Shown in pieces: positions 7,896 to 16,933 of a stretch of DNA of 64,000 bases (the first letter of the stretch is position 1; each line of letters begins with the position of its first letter). The notes beneath the pieces were generated by a model that was not told where the DNA came from, ran no database searches, and saw only the letters and a program-made list of their open reading frames with translations. The DNA is from an uncultured Oscillospiraceae bacterium (GTDB lineage Bacteria; Bacillota; Clostridia; Oscillospirales; Oscillospiraceae): contig CAKTNN010000003.1 of the NCBI GenBank assembly GCA_934589065.1, forward strand, positions 1 to 64,000, in the 5' to 3' direction. The position numbers and the translations under genes were made by a program.

Positions 7896-10040
7896 TCAGC
7901 TCATCTGGTTTTCGTAGGTGTAAACCTCGCTGGCGTCCACCATTTCAAAGTAAGATTTCAGAATAGGCTCTGCAACCCTGACCATGGAGGAACCGTGGGC
8001 GACCTTCTCACCAAAGATGGCGATGGCGATTTCGGGATCATCCATGGGGGCAAAGCACACAAATGCGCCGTGGTCAGAACCGCCGGAGGAGTGCTGGGCG
8101 GTACCGGTTTTGCCGCATACGGTGATCTTGCTGGGCCACTGAGGTCCGTCCTCATCCTTCGGGCCGCCGAAACAGGTGGTGGCGGTGCCGCCAAGAACGG
8201 TAACGACTTCCCGCATACCCTGCACATAGGTCTGATAGGTGGTATCGGAAATGTTCATCTTGCTGACAACCTCCGGGGTGTTGGAGTAGACCAGCGTCCG
8301 GTAGTCGGAGGAGGTTACCCGGTTCAGGAAGGTTGCCTTGTAGCGGGTTCCCTGGTTTGCCAGGGTGCTGACGTAAACTGCCAGCTGCAGGGGGGTGAAC
8401 CGGTTTTCGGACTGACCGATGGCGGTCAGGATACGGTCGCCTGCGTTCCAGGCGGCGTCAACGCCGGTGTAGGAGGCAGCTTTACTATCCTTGTTGGAGC
8501 GCCAGCCCACCTTCTCGGTGAGCTCAATGCCGGTGGGCTCGCCCAGGCCCAGGCCCTTGGCGGTTTCATCCAGCATGCCGATGGTCAGCCGGAAGCCTAA
8601 CTCGTAGAAGAACAGGTTGCAGGATACCCGCAGGGCTGCCTGGGCGGTCAGGTCGCCGTGGGTTGCCATGCCTTTGGTGCTGGAATAGTACAGACAGGTG
8701 GGATGGAAGCCTCCAAAACCGTCGGCATCGTGATTGAAGTAGCCGGTATCCCGGATGATTTCCCCGGGCTCGTACAGAACCTTGCCGTACTTATCATGGT
8801 TTTCCATGGCGGCAATCAGGGTGCACATTTTGTAGGTGGAGCCGGGGGCGTAGGTTGCGCCGAAGGCCCGGTTAAAGAAGGGATTCAGTTCGTTGGAGGT
8901 GATGAGATCCCAGTCCTCGTTCAGAGTTGCCAGATTATAGGTGGGATAGCTGGCACAGGCCAGAATTTCTCCGGTTTTCACCTTCATGACGATCACGGCA
9001 GCGCCCTGGGCGTCCAGACCGTTGTGCTCGGAAACCTCGGTGTTGATTTCCGGGTCGGTGATCTCCTTCATGCGCTCTGCCAGGGCGTCTTCGGCAACCT
9101 TTTGCAGGGAGATATCAATGGTGGTTTCCACGTTGTTGCCGGCTACCGGCTCCTTACCGGTGATGTAGGCCTGGGAAACGATGGTGCCTTCCTTGGTAAC
9201 CTTATCCAGACGCTGACCGTCAATGCCGTGGAGGTACTCTTCAAAGGCCTCCTCAAAGCCGGCCTGACCGATGTAGGCATCCATGGAGTAGCCCTGACCC
9301 TTGTATTTCTGCCAGTCGGCATCATCCATGCCGCCCAGGTAGCCCAGGATATGGGCGCCGTAGGTGGTGTGGTATTCCCGGACGGTGGAGGATTCCACCA
9401 TCAGGCCGGGGGTGTTGAGCTCCAGCAGGGCTGCCAGATTGTCGGAGGATACGTCGGAAATGAAAACGTAGCTGGGCAGATTGGTAACGCCGCGGAGGTC
9501 AAATTCATATCTCAGGCCGATAACGGCCCGGGCCTCTTCCTCCGTCCAGGTGGCGGGGATCTTGTAGCGTTCCCGCATTTTTTCGATCAGCAGGGGGGCC
9601 GTGATATCCGGGTCCCAGCCGCAGTCCACCATGTAGCTCTGGAAGTAGCCCTGCCAGGCAGTGGAGTAGTCGGAAAGGGTGTATTCAAAGGGCCGCTGGG
9701 CGGTGACCGGCAGGTGGTCCAGATGGGTAACATTCAGTTCGTCACATTTTTTCAGCAGCCGGTACAGATATTCGTTTCGGTTATCTGCGGACTTAATAAC
9801 GAAGTGGTTGAAAACCAGGTCGTAGGAAGCACGGTTGCCCACCAGAACCTTGCCGTTCCGGTCCAGAATGGAGCCGCGGGATGCCCGCACGGTGGTAACG
9901 GTGGAGTAAAGGGTGGTGTTATCGGTGTTGCCGTCGGTCTGAATGATCTGCAGGTCAAACAGCTTGACGGCGTACAAAAGCATGATAAAGGCAAAGATGC
10001 TCAAAAGCGCACCTGCCCGGAATCGGGTCAATCTTTCCAT
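7896..10040 (-). CDS. mrdA: Penicillin-binding protein 2 (elongation transpeptidase)
   Basis: A 714-residue class B PBP. One membrane anchor at ~11-29 is followed by a PBP dimer/pedestal domain (ASRGSILDRNGKVL), then the transpeptidase domain with the three penicillin-binding motifs: STYK (Ser at ~400), SCN (~470) and KTG (CGKTGTAQ, ~641). It crosslinks peptidoglycan during side-wall growth with RodA and MreBCD. It is the last gene of the maf-mreC-mreD-mrdA cluster and overlaps mreD by 13 bases, so it is translationally coupled. mreB and rodA are not in the window. Confidence 0.9.
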   Translation of the reverse strand: MERLTRFRAGALLSIFAFIMLLYAVKLFDLQIIQTDGNTDNTTLYSTVTTVRASRGSILDRNGKVLVGNRASYDLVFNHFVIKSADNRNEYLYRLLKKCDELNVTHLDHLPVTAQRPFEYTLSDYSTAWQGYFQSYMVDCGWDPDITAPLLIEKMRERYKIPATWTEEEARAVIGLRYEFDLRGVTNLPSYVFISDVSSDNLAALLELNTPGLMVESSTVREYHTTYGAHILGYLGGMDDADWQKYKGQGYSMDAYIGQAGFEEAFEEYLHGIDGQRLDKVTKEGTIVSQAYITGKEPVAGNNVETTIDISLQKVAEDALAERMKEITDPEINTEVSEHNGLDAQGAAVIVMKVKTGEILACASYPTYNLATLNEDWDLITSNELNPFFNRAFGATYAPGSTYKMCTLIAAMENHDKYGKVLYEPGEIIRDTGYFNHDADGFGGFHPTCLYYSSTKGMATHGDLTAQAALRVSCNLFFYELGFRLTIGMLDETAKGLGLGEPTGIELTEKVGWRSNKDSKAASYTGVDAAWNAGDRILTAIGQSENRFTPLQLAVYVSTLANQGTRYKATFLNRVTSSDYRTLVYSNTPEVVSKMNISDTTYQTYVQGMREVVTVLGGTATTCFGGPKDEDGPQWPSKITVCGKTGTAQHSSGGSDHGAFVCFAPMDDPEIAIAIFGEKVAHGSSMVRVAEPILKSYFEMVDASEVYTYENQMS

Positions 10041-10768
10041 ACATGACCTCCCATTTTTCCGATTCGGTAGATAAGCTGGTACAGCGGGATCATCACGATG
10101 GTGGAATAGAGCGCCGTCAGCACAAAATACTGGAAGCGATCCAACCGGGTCAGGCCCATAAACAGGGCCGTGAGGAACAGACCGATTTCATAGATGAACA
10201 TCGCAATAAAGCTGCACAAAAGGTTGGATGTGGTTCCCCGCCGCCAGAATTTCTGCCGGAACAGGGCACACAGAATGCCGGGAATGGTGATGAGCACCAC
10301 ACAGTAAGGGCCGGGGGCGGAGCCGGAATAGTGGTAAACCACACTGGCAAGCAGCGCAAAGATACCGCCAACCTCGCTGCCCTCCATAATGGTTACCAGC
10401 AGAATTGCGGCAACTCCCAGGTCGGTGGTGGCACCGAAGAGCCGGATCCGGCTGAGAACGCAGTCCTGGATCACCAGGCACAGGATGCAGGTCAGGCTCA
10501 GCAGCACCCACCGCAAAAGACGCATCCGCTGCTGCTGGGTAAAGTGCAGGGATTTTAGAAAGGCGCTTTCCTGACTGTCGGGCCGGAATTCCGACCTTTC
10601 TGCCTGGAGACGGGTGATGCGGTCGGCAAGTGCCCGCAAAAAACTCGTCTTTTTTCGCCGCCTGGGCCTGCGGGCGGGGGCGGCCTTTTTTTGAGAGGAG
10701 GGCCTGGGACGGCTTTGACTCCGGGTCTGCCGGGGATCCTCGGGCCGACGTTTCCGATTTTCTGCCAT
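10028..10768 (-). CDS. mreD: Rod shape-determining protein MreD
   Basis: 246 residues from ATG 10768; the frame continues 17 codons upstream into mreC but MAENRKRR is the natural start, 5 bases beyond the mreC stop. The first ~90 residues are unusually basic (KKAAPARRPRRRKKTS), a cytoplasmic extension beyond the usual ~160-residue MreD. The remainder has five or six hydrophobic segments, including LLRWVLLSLTCILCLVIQD and FIAMFIYEIGLFLTALFM, as in MreD. It connects cytoplasmic MreB to the wall synthesis complex with MreC and PBP2. The call relies on topology and context more than sequence identity. Confidence 0.85.
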   Translation of the reverse strand: MAENRKRRPEDPRQTRSQSRPRPSSQKKAAPARRPRRRKKTSFLRALADRITRLQAERSEFRPDSQESAFLKSLHFTQQQRMRLLRWVLLSLTCILCLVIQDCVLSRIRLFGATTDLGVAAILLVTIMEGSEVGGIFALLASVVYHYSGSAPGPYCVVLITIPGILCALFRQKFWRRGTTSNLLCSFIAMFIYEIGLFLTALFMGLTRLDRFQYFVLTALYSTIVMIPLYQLIYRIGKMGGHVWKD

Positions 10769-10772
10769 GGCG

Positions 10773-11678
10773 TTACTCCGTAGCTGCGGTGGTTTCCGCA
10801 GTGGTTTCTCCGGTGGCATCCGTGCTGTCGGTGGCGGCGGAGGTGTTGGTTTCCGTAGCGTACTGGGTGATGATGAATACCTGCTCCAGAGAATCGATGT
10901 CGGCAGCGGATTTCAGCAGGGCATATTTGGCAACGCCTGTCTGCTCAAAGCCGGCATCCACCACGCTTCCTACGATCAGGCCTCTGGGGTACACGGTAGA
11001 ACCGGAGGTAACCACCTGCTGGTTGTTCCGGATGATGGCAGCGGAGGGCAGATAGTCCATTTTCAGCAGCTTTTCCGTGCCGTTCAGGTAGCCGCCCTTC
11101 ACCATGCCGTTGTAGCCGGAGGAGGAAATGGTGGAGCTGATTTCCAGGGTGGAATCCAGCACCGTTTTTACCTCGGCGTAGTTTTTGCCCACCTGAGTCA
11201 CCAGGCCGACAACTTCGCCGGTTTCGGTGACGGCACACATATTGGTTTCAATGCCGGCATCGGTGCCCCGGTTGATGGTCAGAACGTTTGTAAAGTCGGT
11301 GGAGCTCCAGCCGATGATATAGGCATCCTGGAGCACGTAGCTTTCGTGGGTGGATTGCAGCTTGATGGTTTTCCGCAGACGCTCGTTTTCACGGGTGGTG
11401 GCGTCGGCCTGACGGGCGACGTCTTCCATTTCTGCAATCTGCTTTTTTAGCACCTGATTTTCCGCTTCCAGAGCCTCGTATTTAAACATATAGCTGTAGT
11501 AGCGCTCCACCGTGTTGGTCAGGCTGGTGGCGGCGGAACGGAAGGGGGTCAGGAGCCCCTGAATCACCAAGTCCGGTACTGACCGGTTGGTAACGCCTGC
11601 CACAACGGAAAGGGCTGCGGTAACCAGTACGGTTACCACCAGAATAATTCTCAGTTTGGTACTAAACAGCTGCTTCAT
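10773..11678 (-). CDS. mreC: Rod shape-determining protein MreC
   Basis: 301 residues from ATG 11678 (GGAGGATACCAAGGC before it). A membrane anchor lies at ~9-29, then a coiled coil at ~60-105 (EALEAENQVLKKQIAEMEDV) and the MreC beta-barrel pair (GTDAGIETNMCAVTETGEVV). The tail is Thr/Glu-rich (ATGETTAETTAATE), probably disordered. MreC is an extracytoplasmic scaffold that binds PBP2. The start overlaps the maf stop by 4 bases and the next gene mreD begins 4 bases after the stop. Confidence 0.92.
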   Translation of the reverse strand: MKQLFSTKLRIILVVTVLVTAALSVVAGVTNRSVPDLVIQGLLTPFRSAATSLTNTVERYYSYMFKYEALEAENQVLKKQIAEMEDVARQADATTRENERLRKTIKLQSTHESYVLQDAYIIGWSSTDFTNVLTINRGTDAGIETNMCAVTETGEVVGLVTQVGKNYAEVKTVLDSTLEISSTISSSGYNGMVKGGYLNGTEKLLKMDYLPSAAIIRNNQQVVTSGSTVYPRGLIVGSVVDAGFEQTGVAKYALLKSAADIDSLEQVFIITQYATETNTSAATDSTDATGETTAETTAATE

Positions 11679-12253
11679 GCCTTGGTATCCTCCATCCATT
11701 CCGGGGCAATCTCCCGGAGGCTCTGCCACAGTCTGCAAACCGGCAGACCCATGACATTGTAGTAGTCGCCCTCCATCCGGGTACAGAACAGGGCTGCGCC
11801 GCCCTGAATGCCGTAAGCCCCGGCCTTATCCATGGGCTCGCCGGTGGCAACATAGCGCCGGATCTCCCCCTGGGACAGGGGCCGAAAGTGCAGATCCGTC
11901 ACTTCCGTAAAGGTTTGCTGCCGGTCGCCCCGGAGCAGGGTGCACCCCGTTATCACCTGGTGGGCCTGACCGGAGAGCATGGTCAGCATTTCTGCTGCCT
12001 GGGCTTCGCTTTTGGGCTTGCCCAGAATGCGGCCGTTGCAGACGACAATGGTATCTGCGGCAATCACCACATCGTCTTCTCCCCGGGGAACCGCCAGGGC
12101 TTTCTCCCGGCTGAGCCGGGCAACCTCGTCAAAGGGATTCCCGGCGGGGTTCATGGTTTCGTCAATGTCCGCCGCCCGGACGGTAAAAAGAATGCCGAAA
12201 AGGCCCAATAGTTCCTTTCGCCGGGGCGAGCCGGAGGCTAAAATCAGTTGCAT
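11675..12253 (-). CDS. maf: Maf-family nucleoside triphosphate pyrophosphatase
   Basis: 192 residues from ATG 12253. Family marks are ILASGSPRRKELL at the N-terminus, AADTIVV (catalytic Asp of the DTxV motif) and KAGAYGIQGG. Maf proteins hydrolyse dTTP/UTP or modified nucleotides to monophosphates, a house-cleaning role, and in Bacillus affect septum formation. It overlaps mreC by 4 bases, the usual maf-mreBCD linkage. Confidence 0.92.
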   Translation of the reverse strand: MQLILASGSPRRKELLGLFGILFTVRAADIDETMNPAGNPFDEVARLSREKALAVPRGEDDVVIAADTIVVCNGRILGKPKSEAQAAEMLTMLSGQAHQVITGCTLLRGDRQQTFTEVTDLHFRPLSQGEIRRYVATGEPMDKAGAYGIQGGAALFCTRMEGDYYNVMGLPVCRLWQSLREIAPEWMEDTKA

Positions 12254-12306
12254 TGCGTTATCCTTTCTTGCTGGGTAATCCTGCATATTGGCCTTGCAGG
12301 GGGGTG

Positions 12307-14391
12307 TTATTCCACGCCCCGCAGGTACAGACCTCTGGTGCAGGCGCCGGGGTCAAAGGAGGTGGGAACCATATATTCTTCCAGAATCCGGTCCACTTCC
12401 CGGGCGTTTTCCGTGGTAAAGTTTATACGAACCGCCCACAGCCCCAGCTTGGCAAGATCGTTCTGCCGATCCAGCCAATAGAGCTTTTTGCCGTTGAGCA
12501 GTACACTGCGGCAGGTGTCGGCCTCTTTCACAACGGGAAAGTCCGCTCCGGTTTTATCCGTGAGCTTTATGGGCACGCCGCTTTGGCAGGCACATTCGCC
12601 GGTTTTGTTTTTGATCAGGCATTGCTCCGTGATCATCAGGGGCAGTCGCCCGTAGATAATCATTTCCATATTCACGGCCTTGCTCAGGTCACGGATCTGG
12701 GGCAGGGTCATTTCAAAGCTGACAGTGGCGGAGGCAAGCTTCAAATCCCGGCAGACGTTTGCCGAGGCGGAATTGAAGATGTTCAGACCAAAGTCCCCCC
12801 GCAGGCGCATTCCCGCTTCCTTGGCGGGGATCATCAGGCCGATGTTGCCCACCAGCACGTCCCGAATGCCCAGAGAGCGGACGGTGTTCAGCCGCTGAAT
12901 CACTCTGGGCAGCTCGTCATCGTGGACAATTCTGGGCAGCACGGCGGCGCAGCGTCCACGGTTTGCAAGGGCATGGCACATTTTGGCATCCTCGGCAAGA
13001 ATGTGCAGGGGCACATACAGCATGGCAGTCTCGCTTTCCAGCAGCCGGGGGGTCAGCTGTTCCCGGACGGAAACCTGAACCGTCAGCCCAGGCAGTCCCG
13101 TGGGGCCCTTAAAATAGGGAATATCCTTTGCCCGCTTTACGGGGTGCTCCTCCCGGCGGGCACGCAATGCGGTCATCTGGTTCAGCACGTCCCGGCGCAT
13201 GGCATTGATGGCGGCGGCGGAGAGCATCAGACCGGGGTCAACCTGGGTGCGCACTTCGGCACAGCGGTAGGGAGTGCCGCCGGTTTTGGCAATCCGGGCG
13301 GCAAGTGCCTGCCCGGTCAGGGCAACGTTCATCGCCCGCTCCGGAATGGGGCCCTGGGCCATGCACATCCGGCCATCGGGGTCGGAGGCGGTCAGGCTGC
13401 TGCCGTCTACGGTGACAACGGCCCGGAACTTGAGGTCGACCAAAGGCGCTTCGCCGGACTCATAGCTCTGGCGGGCGGCCTGCAAAAATTCCTGGTTTTC
13501 CGGAACATCCTCCCGGATGCCGAACATTCTGGGGGTGACCTTTCCCAGATAGTAGCCGTTGGTAAAGCCCTGACGGTTAAAAGCATCGGAAAGGGTTTGC
13601 ATCATTTCCGGGGTGACCGGAGCACCGTCGATGGCCTGGCGGTAAACCCTTGTTACGGCGGCGACATATTCCGGGCGCTTCATCCGGCCTTCCAGCTTCA
13701 GGGAGGTCACGCCCATTTCCTCAATCGCCCCTACATAGTGCACCAGGCAGTTGTCCTTCAGGCTCAGTGGATACTTGTTTTCCCACCGGGAGTAGCCATA
13801 GCTCTGGCGGCAGGGCTGGGCGCACCGGCCCCGATTGCCGGAACGGGAGCCAATCATGGCGGAAAGATAGCACTGCCCGGAGTAGCACATACACAGCGCC
13901 CCATGACCGAAGATTTCAATTTCAATGGGGGAGGCGGCGCAGATATATTGAATTTCGTTCCGGTTCAGCTCCCGGCTGAGCACCACCCGCTGCATACCCA
14001 TAGCGGCGCACATCTGCACCCCGGCAAGACTGTGCACGGTCATCTGGGTAGAGCCGTGGATGGGTACATGGGGGGCAATCTGGCGGCACAGCTGCACCAC
14101 GCCCCAGTCCTGCACAATAAAGGCATCCACACCGGCCTGAGCGGCGGCGCGGATCAGGTTCCGCACCTGCTGCATCTCCCGGTCGGCAACCAATGTGTTG
14201 AGGGTCAGGTGCACCTGAACCCCTCGGATATGGCAGTATTTCAGTGCTTCGTTCAGAGTTTCCAGAGTAAAATTCTTTGCGCTCTGCCGGGCATTGAATT
14301 CGCCGACGCCCAGATAAACGGCGTCGGCACCGTTCTGCACCGCAGCACGGAGGGACTCCATAGACCCTGCGGGGGCCAATAATTCCAACAT
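12307..14391 (-). CDS. U32-family peptidase (collagenase-like), possible tRNA/RNA hydroxylation enzyme
   Basis: About 694 residues if started at MLELLAPAG (14391), which lies 9 bases after a GGAG; in-frame ATGs at 14397 and 14406 are possible. The TIM-barrel part begins LELLAPAGSMESLRAAV, and the Cys-containing signature YSGQCYLS...GNRGRCAQPCR marks the U32 family. The C-terminal half matches the DUF3656-type extension seen in RlhA-like members. Some U32 proteins (TrhP, RlhA) hydroxylate tRNA or rRNA and others are annotated as proteases; which applies here cannot be told. It is 53 bases upstream of maf in the same direction. Confidence 0.88.
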   Translation of the reverse strand: MLELLAPAGSMESLRAAVQNGADAVYLGVGEFNARQSAKNFTLETLNEALKYCHIRGVQVHLTLNTLVADREMQQVRNLIRAAAQAGVDAFIVQDWGVVQLCRQIAPHVPIHGSTQMTVHSLAGVQMCAAMGMQRVVLSRELNRNEIQYICAASPIEIEIFGHGALCMCYSGQCYLSAMIGSRSGNRGRCAQPCRQSYGYSRWENKYPLSLKDNCLVHYVGAIEEMGVTSLKLEGRMKRPEYVAAVTRVYRQAIDGAPVTPEMMQTLSDAFNRQGFTNGYYLGKVTPRMFGIREDVPENQEFLQAARQSYESGEAPLVDLKFRAVVTVDGSSLTASDPDGRMCMAQGPIPERAMNVALTGQALAARIAKTGGTPYRCAEVRTQVDPGLMLSAAAINAMRRDVLNQMTALRARREEHPVKRAKDIPYFKGPTGLPGLTVQVSVREQLTPRLLESETAMLYVPLHILAEDAKMCHALANRGRCAAVLPRIVHDDELPRVIQRLNTVRSLGIRDVLVGNIGLMIPAKEAGMRLRGDFGLNIFNSASANVCRDLKLASATVSFEMTLPQIRDLSKAVNMEMIIYGRLPLMITEQCLIKNKTGECACQSGVPIKLTDKTGADFPVVKEADTCRSVLLNGKKLYWLDRQNDLAKLGLWAVRINFTTENAREVDRILEEYMVPTSFDPGACTRGLYLRGVE

Positions 14392-14504
14392 AGGCATAGT
14401 CTCCATTAGGTATACTTGCTGACATTCTACCACAGATTGTGGAAAAATTCTACCCTTCCCGGTAGAATTCATGAAATATTCATGTCCCAAAGAGAAATTG
14501 GGGC

Positions 14505-14550
14505 AAAAAATTCCCTGTAAATAGCGGCGTGCTTCCGTTATTCACAGGGA
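14505..14550 (-). terminator. Terminator of the small 74-codon gene
   Basis: TCCCTGT at 14512-14518 pairs with ACAGGGA at 14544-14550, with further pairing inside. On the minus strand the hairpin is followed by ATTTTTTGC. Confidence 0.65.
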
Positions 14551-14558
14551 AAAGAAAT

Positions 14559-14783
14559 TTAATATCCGCAGCCGGAGCGCTGAGGGCCGTTCATGGCGGA
14601 GGTGTAGCCGGTGCGGAAGGACATGGTGATCTCTTTCAGCTCCCGCTTTCCGCAGATATAGTCCTCATACATATCGGCAAGACCGCCCATGCATTCATCA
14701 CAGGAGCCCAGAAGCCCCAGGGATTCCTCTACAATTTTGCGGCGCTCGTCTTCGGTGGTATCCTGAATCAGTAAACTTTTCAT
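14559..14783 (-). CDS. Small conserved protein, function unknown
   Basis: A 74-residue soluble protein beginning MKSLLIQDTTEDERRKIVEE, with Cys residues in GSCDECMGGLAD and a final SGCGY. It is preceded by CAGGAGGGAACACC, so translation is credible, and it has its own terminator. Similar small proteins appear in Clostridia as uncharacterised ORFs, to my recollection. The Cys spacing (CDEC) could bind a metal; this is a guess. It stands between the U32 gene and the MATE gene in the same direction. Confidence 0.7.
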   Translation of the reverse strand: MKSLLIQDTTEDERRKIVEESLGLLGSCDECMGGLADMYEDYICGKRELKEITMSFRTGYTSAMNGPQRSGCGY

Positions 14784-14848
14784 GGTGTTCCCTCCTGATG
14801 CTCCCTATTTTACTCCAATGCTGGGGATTTTTCAAGAGAAAAGCCCGG

Positions 14849-16174
14849 TTACGCTTTCTTCCAGGGGCCCTTTTCGTAGAATACAATGGACATTGCAGTG
14901 GCAATGACCCATCCGATGGGCCAGGCAGACCAGATACCCAGAGTCCCGAAGGGGCCGGAAAGAACCTTTGCCAGCACTACCCGGAGAATCAGATCCGTAA
15001 AGGTGGCGGCCATAAACTGCTTCATAAGGCCCGCGCCCCGCAGAATGCCGTCGGATACCAGCTTGGCGGAAACCACAAAGTAGAAGGGGGACAGCACCCG
15101 CAAGAACTGAATGCCAACCTGCATGGCGGTGCCGGAAGGGTCATCCAGGAAGATGTAGAGCAGCTGCTTGCCGGCAAAAACATACAGAATCACCAGGGGA
15201 AGGCTCAGAAGCCACACCAGCTTCAGCCCTGCCCGGAAGCCCTGGCAGACCCGCTCCGGCTTCTCTGCGCCGATATTCTGAGCGGTGTAGTTGGAAATGC
15301 CGTTGCCCAGGGTGGTGAAGGAGGTGATAACCAGATTGTTGAGCTTGACGGCGGCGGAATAACCGGCAATGACGCTGGAGCCAAAGGTATTGATGACGCC
15401 CTGAATGACGATGTTGCCCACGGAAATAAAGCTCTGCTGCAGAATGCTGGGGATTGCCACAATGGCAATCTTTTTCAGCAGGGGGAAGGAGAATAGCTTG
15501 GGGCGGGCTTCCGTTTCAATGGTTTTGAATCTGCGGAACACCACAACGATTGCCAGCAGACAGCTGATGCCCTGGCACAGGAAGGTAGCCCAGGCCACAC
15601 CGGCAACGCCCATCCGAAATGCGGTGACAAAGAGAATGTCTACAGCGATGTTGGAAAGGGAGGAGGCTGCCAGAAAATAGAAGGGGGTCTTGGAGTCCCC
15701 CAGGGCGGAGAAGATACCCGTTGCTACATTATAGTAAAATACAAAGGGCAGGCCCAGAATGTAGATATCCAGGTACAGCCGGGAGTCCGGCAGAATATCC
15801 TCCGGGGTGTGAATCAGCCGCAGTAGATCCGTGCACCACAGAGAGCCCACAGCCATCAGCACCAGGCACACCACGCCGCTGGAAATCAGGGTGGTGTATA
15901 CGGCGGTTTTCAGGTCTGCCATTTTTTTGGCGCCAAAGAGCTGGGAGACAATCACCGAGCAGCCGATGTTGCAGCCAAAGGCGAAGGCAATGAAAATCAG
16001 GGTGATTTCGTAGCTGTTGCCAACGGCAGCCAGGGCGCTTTCCCCCACAAATTTACCGGCGACAAAGCTGTCTGCCAGGTTATAGAGCTGCTGGAAAATG
16101 ATGCTGCCAAACAGGGGCAGACAGAATTTCCACAGCACCGATTCGGGTTTTCCTACGGTCAGGTCTTTATTCAT
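14849..16174 (-). CDS. MATE-family multidrug/toxin efflux transporter
   Basis: 441 residues with about 12 membrane segments in two similar halves. The N-terminal signature is LFGSIIFQQLYNLADSFVAG, and GAKKMADLK is the typical MATE loop. MATE proteins export cationic compounds with Na+ or H+ exchange. The start ATG 16174 overlaps the stop of the upstream cytidylate-kinase-like gene by 8 bases, so the two are coupled. The stop is at 14849. The pair is transcribed away from a LysR regulator whose promoter overlaps theirs. Confidence 0.92.
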   Translation of the reverse strand: MNKDLTVGKPESVLWKFCLPLFGSIIFQQLYNLADSFVAGKFVGESALAAVGNSYEITLIFIAFAFGCNIGCSVIVSQLFGAKKMADLKTAVYTTLISSGVVCLVLMAVGSLWCTDLLRLIHTPEDILPDSRLYLDIYILGLPFVFYYNVATGIFSALGDSKTPFYFLAASSLSNIAVDILFVTAFRMGVAGVAWATFLCQGISCLLAIVVVFRRFKTIETEARPKLFSFPLLKKIAIVAIPSILQQSFISVGNIVIQGVINTFGSSVIAGYSAAVKLNNLVITSFTTLGNGISNYTAQNIGAEKPERVCQGFRAGLKLVWLLSLPLVILYVFAGKQLLYIFLDDPSGTAMQVGIQFLRVLSPFYFVVSAKLVSDGILRGAGLMKQFMAATFTDLILRVVLAKVLSGPFGTLGIWSAWPIGWVIATAMSIVFYEKGPWKKA

Positions 16175-16799
16175 GGCACTTCACCCCCAGCTTCTGCTCC
16201 AAAAGACAGACAATTGCTTCGGCACAGCCCTGGGTGCCCAGAGCGCTGGTAGAGAGCATGGCGTCGTAGCTTTCCGGCGTGCCCCACTGGGTCATGGCGT
16301 AGAAATTGAAGTACCGGCGGCGCATCCGGTTGACCTTCTCCATCCGTTCCAGAGCGGCCTTCTGATTCAAATCATTCCGGGCGGCAATGCGGGCAACGCA
16401 ATCCTCTTCGTTTCCGTATAGGAAAACGGACAATACATTCTTATTCTTGGACAAAATGGAGGAGGCGCACCGTCCGATGATGACGGCGGATTCCCTCTGG
16501 GCGATGGACTGAATTGCCTGCTTTTCCGCATTGTAGGCGTGATCTCCCGCAAAGTAGAAAATCCCGGACATATCTGCGGTGTCCGCAAACAAATTGCCGC
16601 TGAAGGGCAGCAGCATATCCTTTAGGCTTTCGTCATTCTTTTCCAGATACGCTTCATCCATGCCGCTTTTCTTTGCGGCCTCGTGGATCAGCAGCTTATC
16701 ATAGCAGGTGATGCCCAGCTTTTTGGCAACCAGCTGTCCCACCTCACGACCGCCGCTGCCATATTGGCGGCCGATGCATACAGTATAGGGTTGTTCCAT
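16167..16799 (-). CDS. Cytidylate kinase-like family protein
   Basis: 210 residues from ATG 16799, preceded by AGAGGAAGAGAAAA. The P-loop-like GRQYGSGGREVGQ near the N-terminus is the mark of the cytidylate-kinase-like (AAA_26) family. The following YDKLLIHEAAKKSGMDEAYL and GRCASSILSKNKNVLSVFL fit the same fold. The substrate of this family is not established; it is distinct from true CMP kinase. It commonly sits beside transporters in Clostridia, here directly coupled to a MATE exporter. Confidence 0.85.
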   Translation of the reverse strand: MEQPYTVCIGRQYGSGGREVGQLVAKKLGITCYDKLLIHEAAKKSGMDEAYLEKNDESLKDMLLPFSGNLFADTADMSGIFYFAGDHAYNAEKQAIQSIAQRESAVIIGRCASSILSKNKNVLSVFLYGNEEDCVARIAARNDLNQKAALERMEKVNRMRRRYFNFYAMTQWGTPESYDAMLSTSALGTQGCAEAIVCLLEQKLGVKCHE

Positions 16800-16834
16800 T
16801 TTTCTCTTCCTCTGCTTTTCAAAATCTGGGGTGC

Positions 16835-16863
16835 TTGACACCCAAAAACGGCTATAGTATAAT
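16835..16863 (+). promoter_or_regulatory. Perfect-consensus promoter of the LysR gene
   Basis: TTGACA (16835-16840), a 17-base spacer and TATAAT (16858-16863): both hexamers are exact consensus. Confidence 0.75.
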
Positions 16864-16883
16864 CCCCAATGGACGATATGTAA
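16856..16883 (-). promoter_or_regulatory. Promoter of the kinase-like/MATE operon
   Basis: On the minus strand TTACAT (16878-16883), a 16-base spacer and TATACT (16856-16861). Its -10 overlaps the -10 of the divergent LysR promoter, so the two probably exclude each other. Confidence 0.45.
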
Positions 16884-16933
16884 AATAGATCATACATATT
16901 GCGTCGATAAATTTATTTTATGGAGAAAGCACG

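Noticed and set aside
12253-14382. Long open frame (709 codons) opposite the U32 peptidase
   Set aside because: It is on the antisense strand of a gene with clear family motifs; high-GC codon bias removes stops from the opposite frame. The same holds for the long antisense frames at 32677-35721, 36245-38188, 58394-60388 and 8658-10046.
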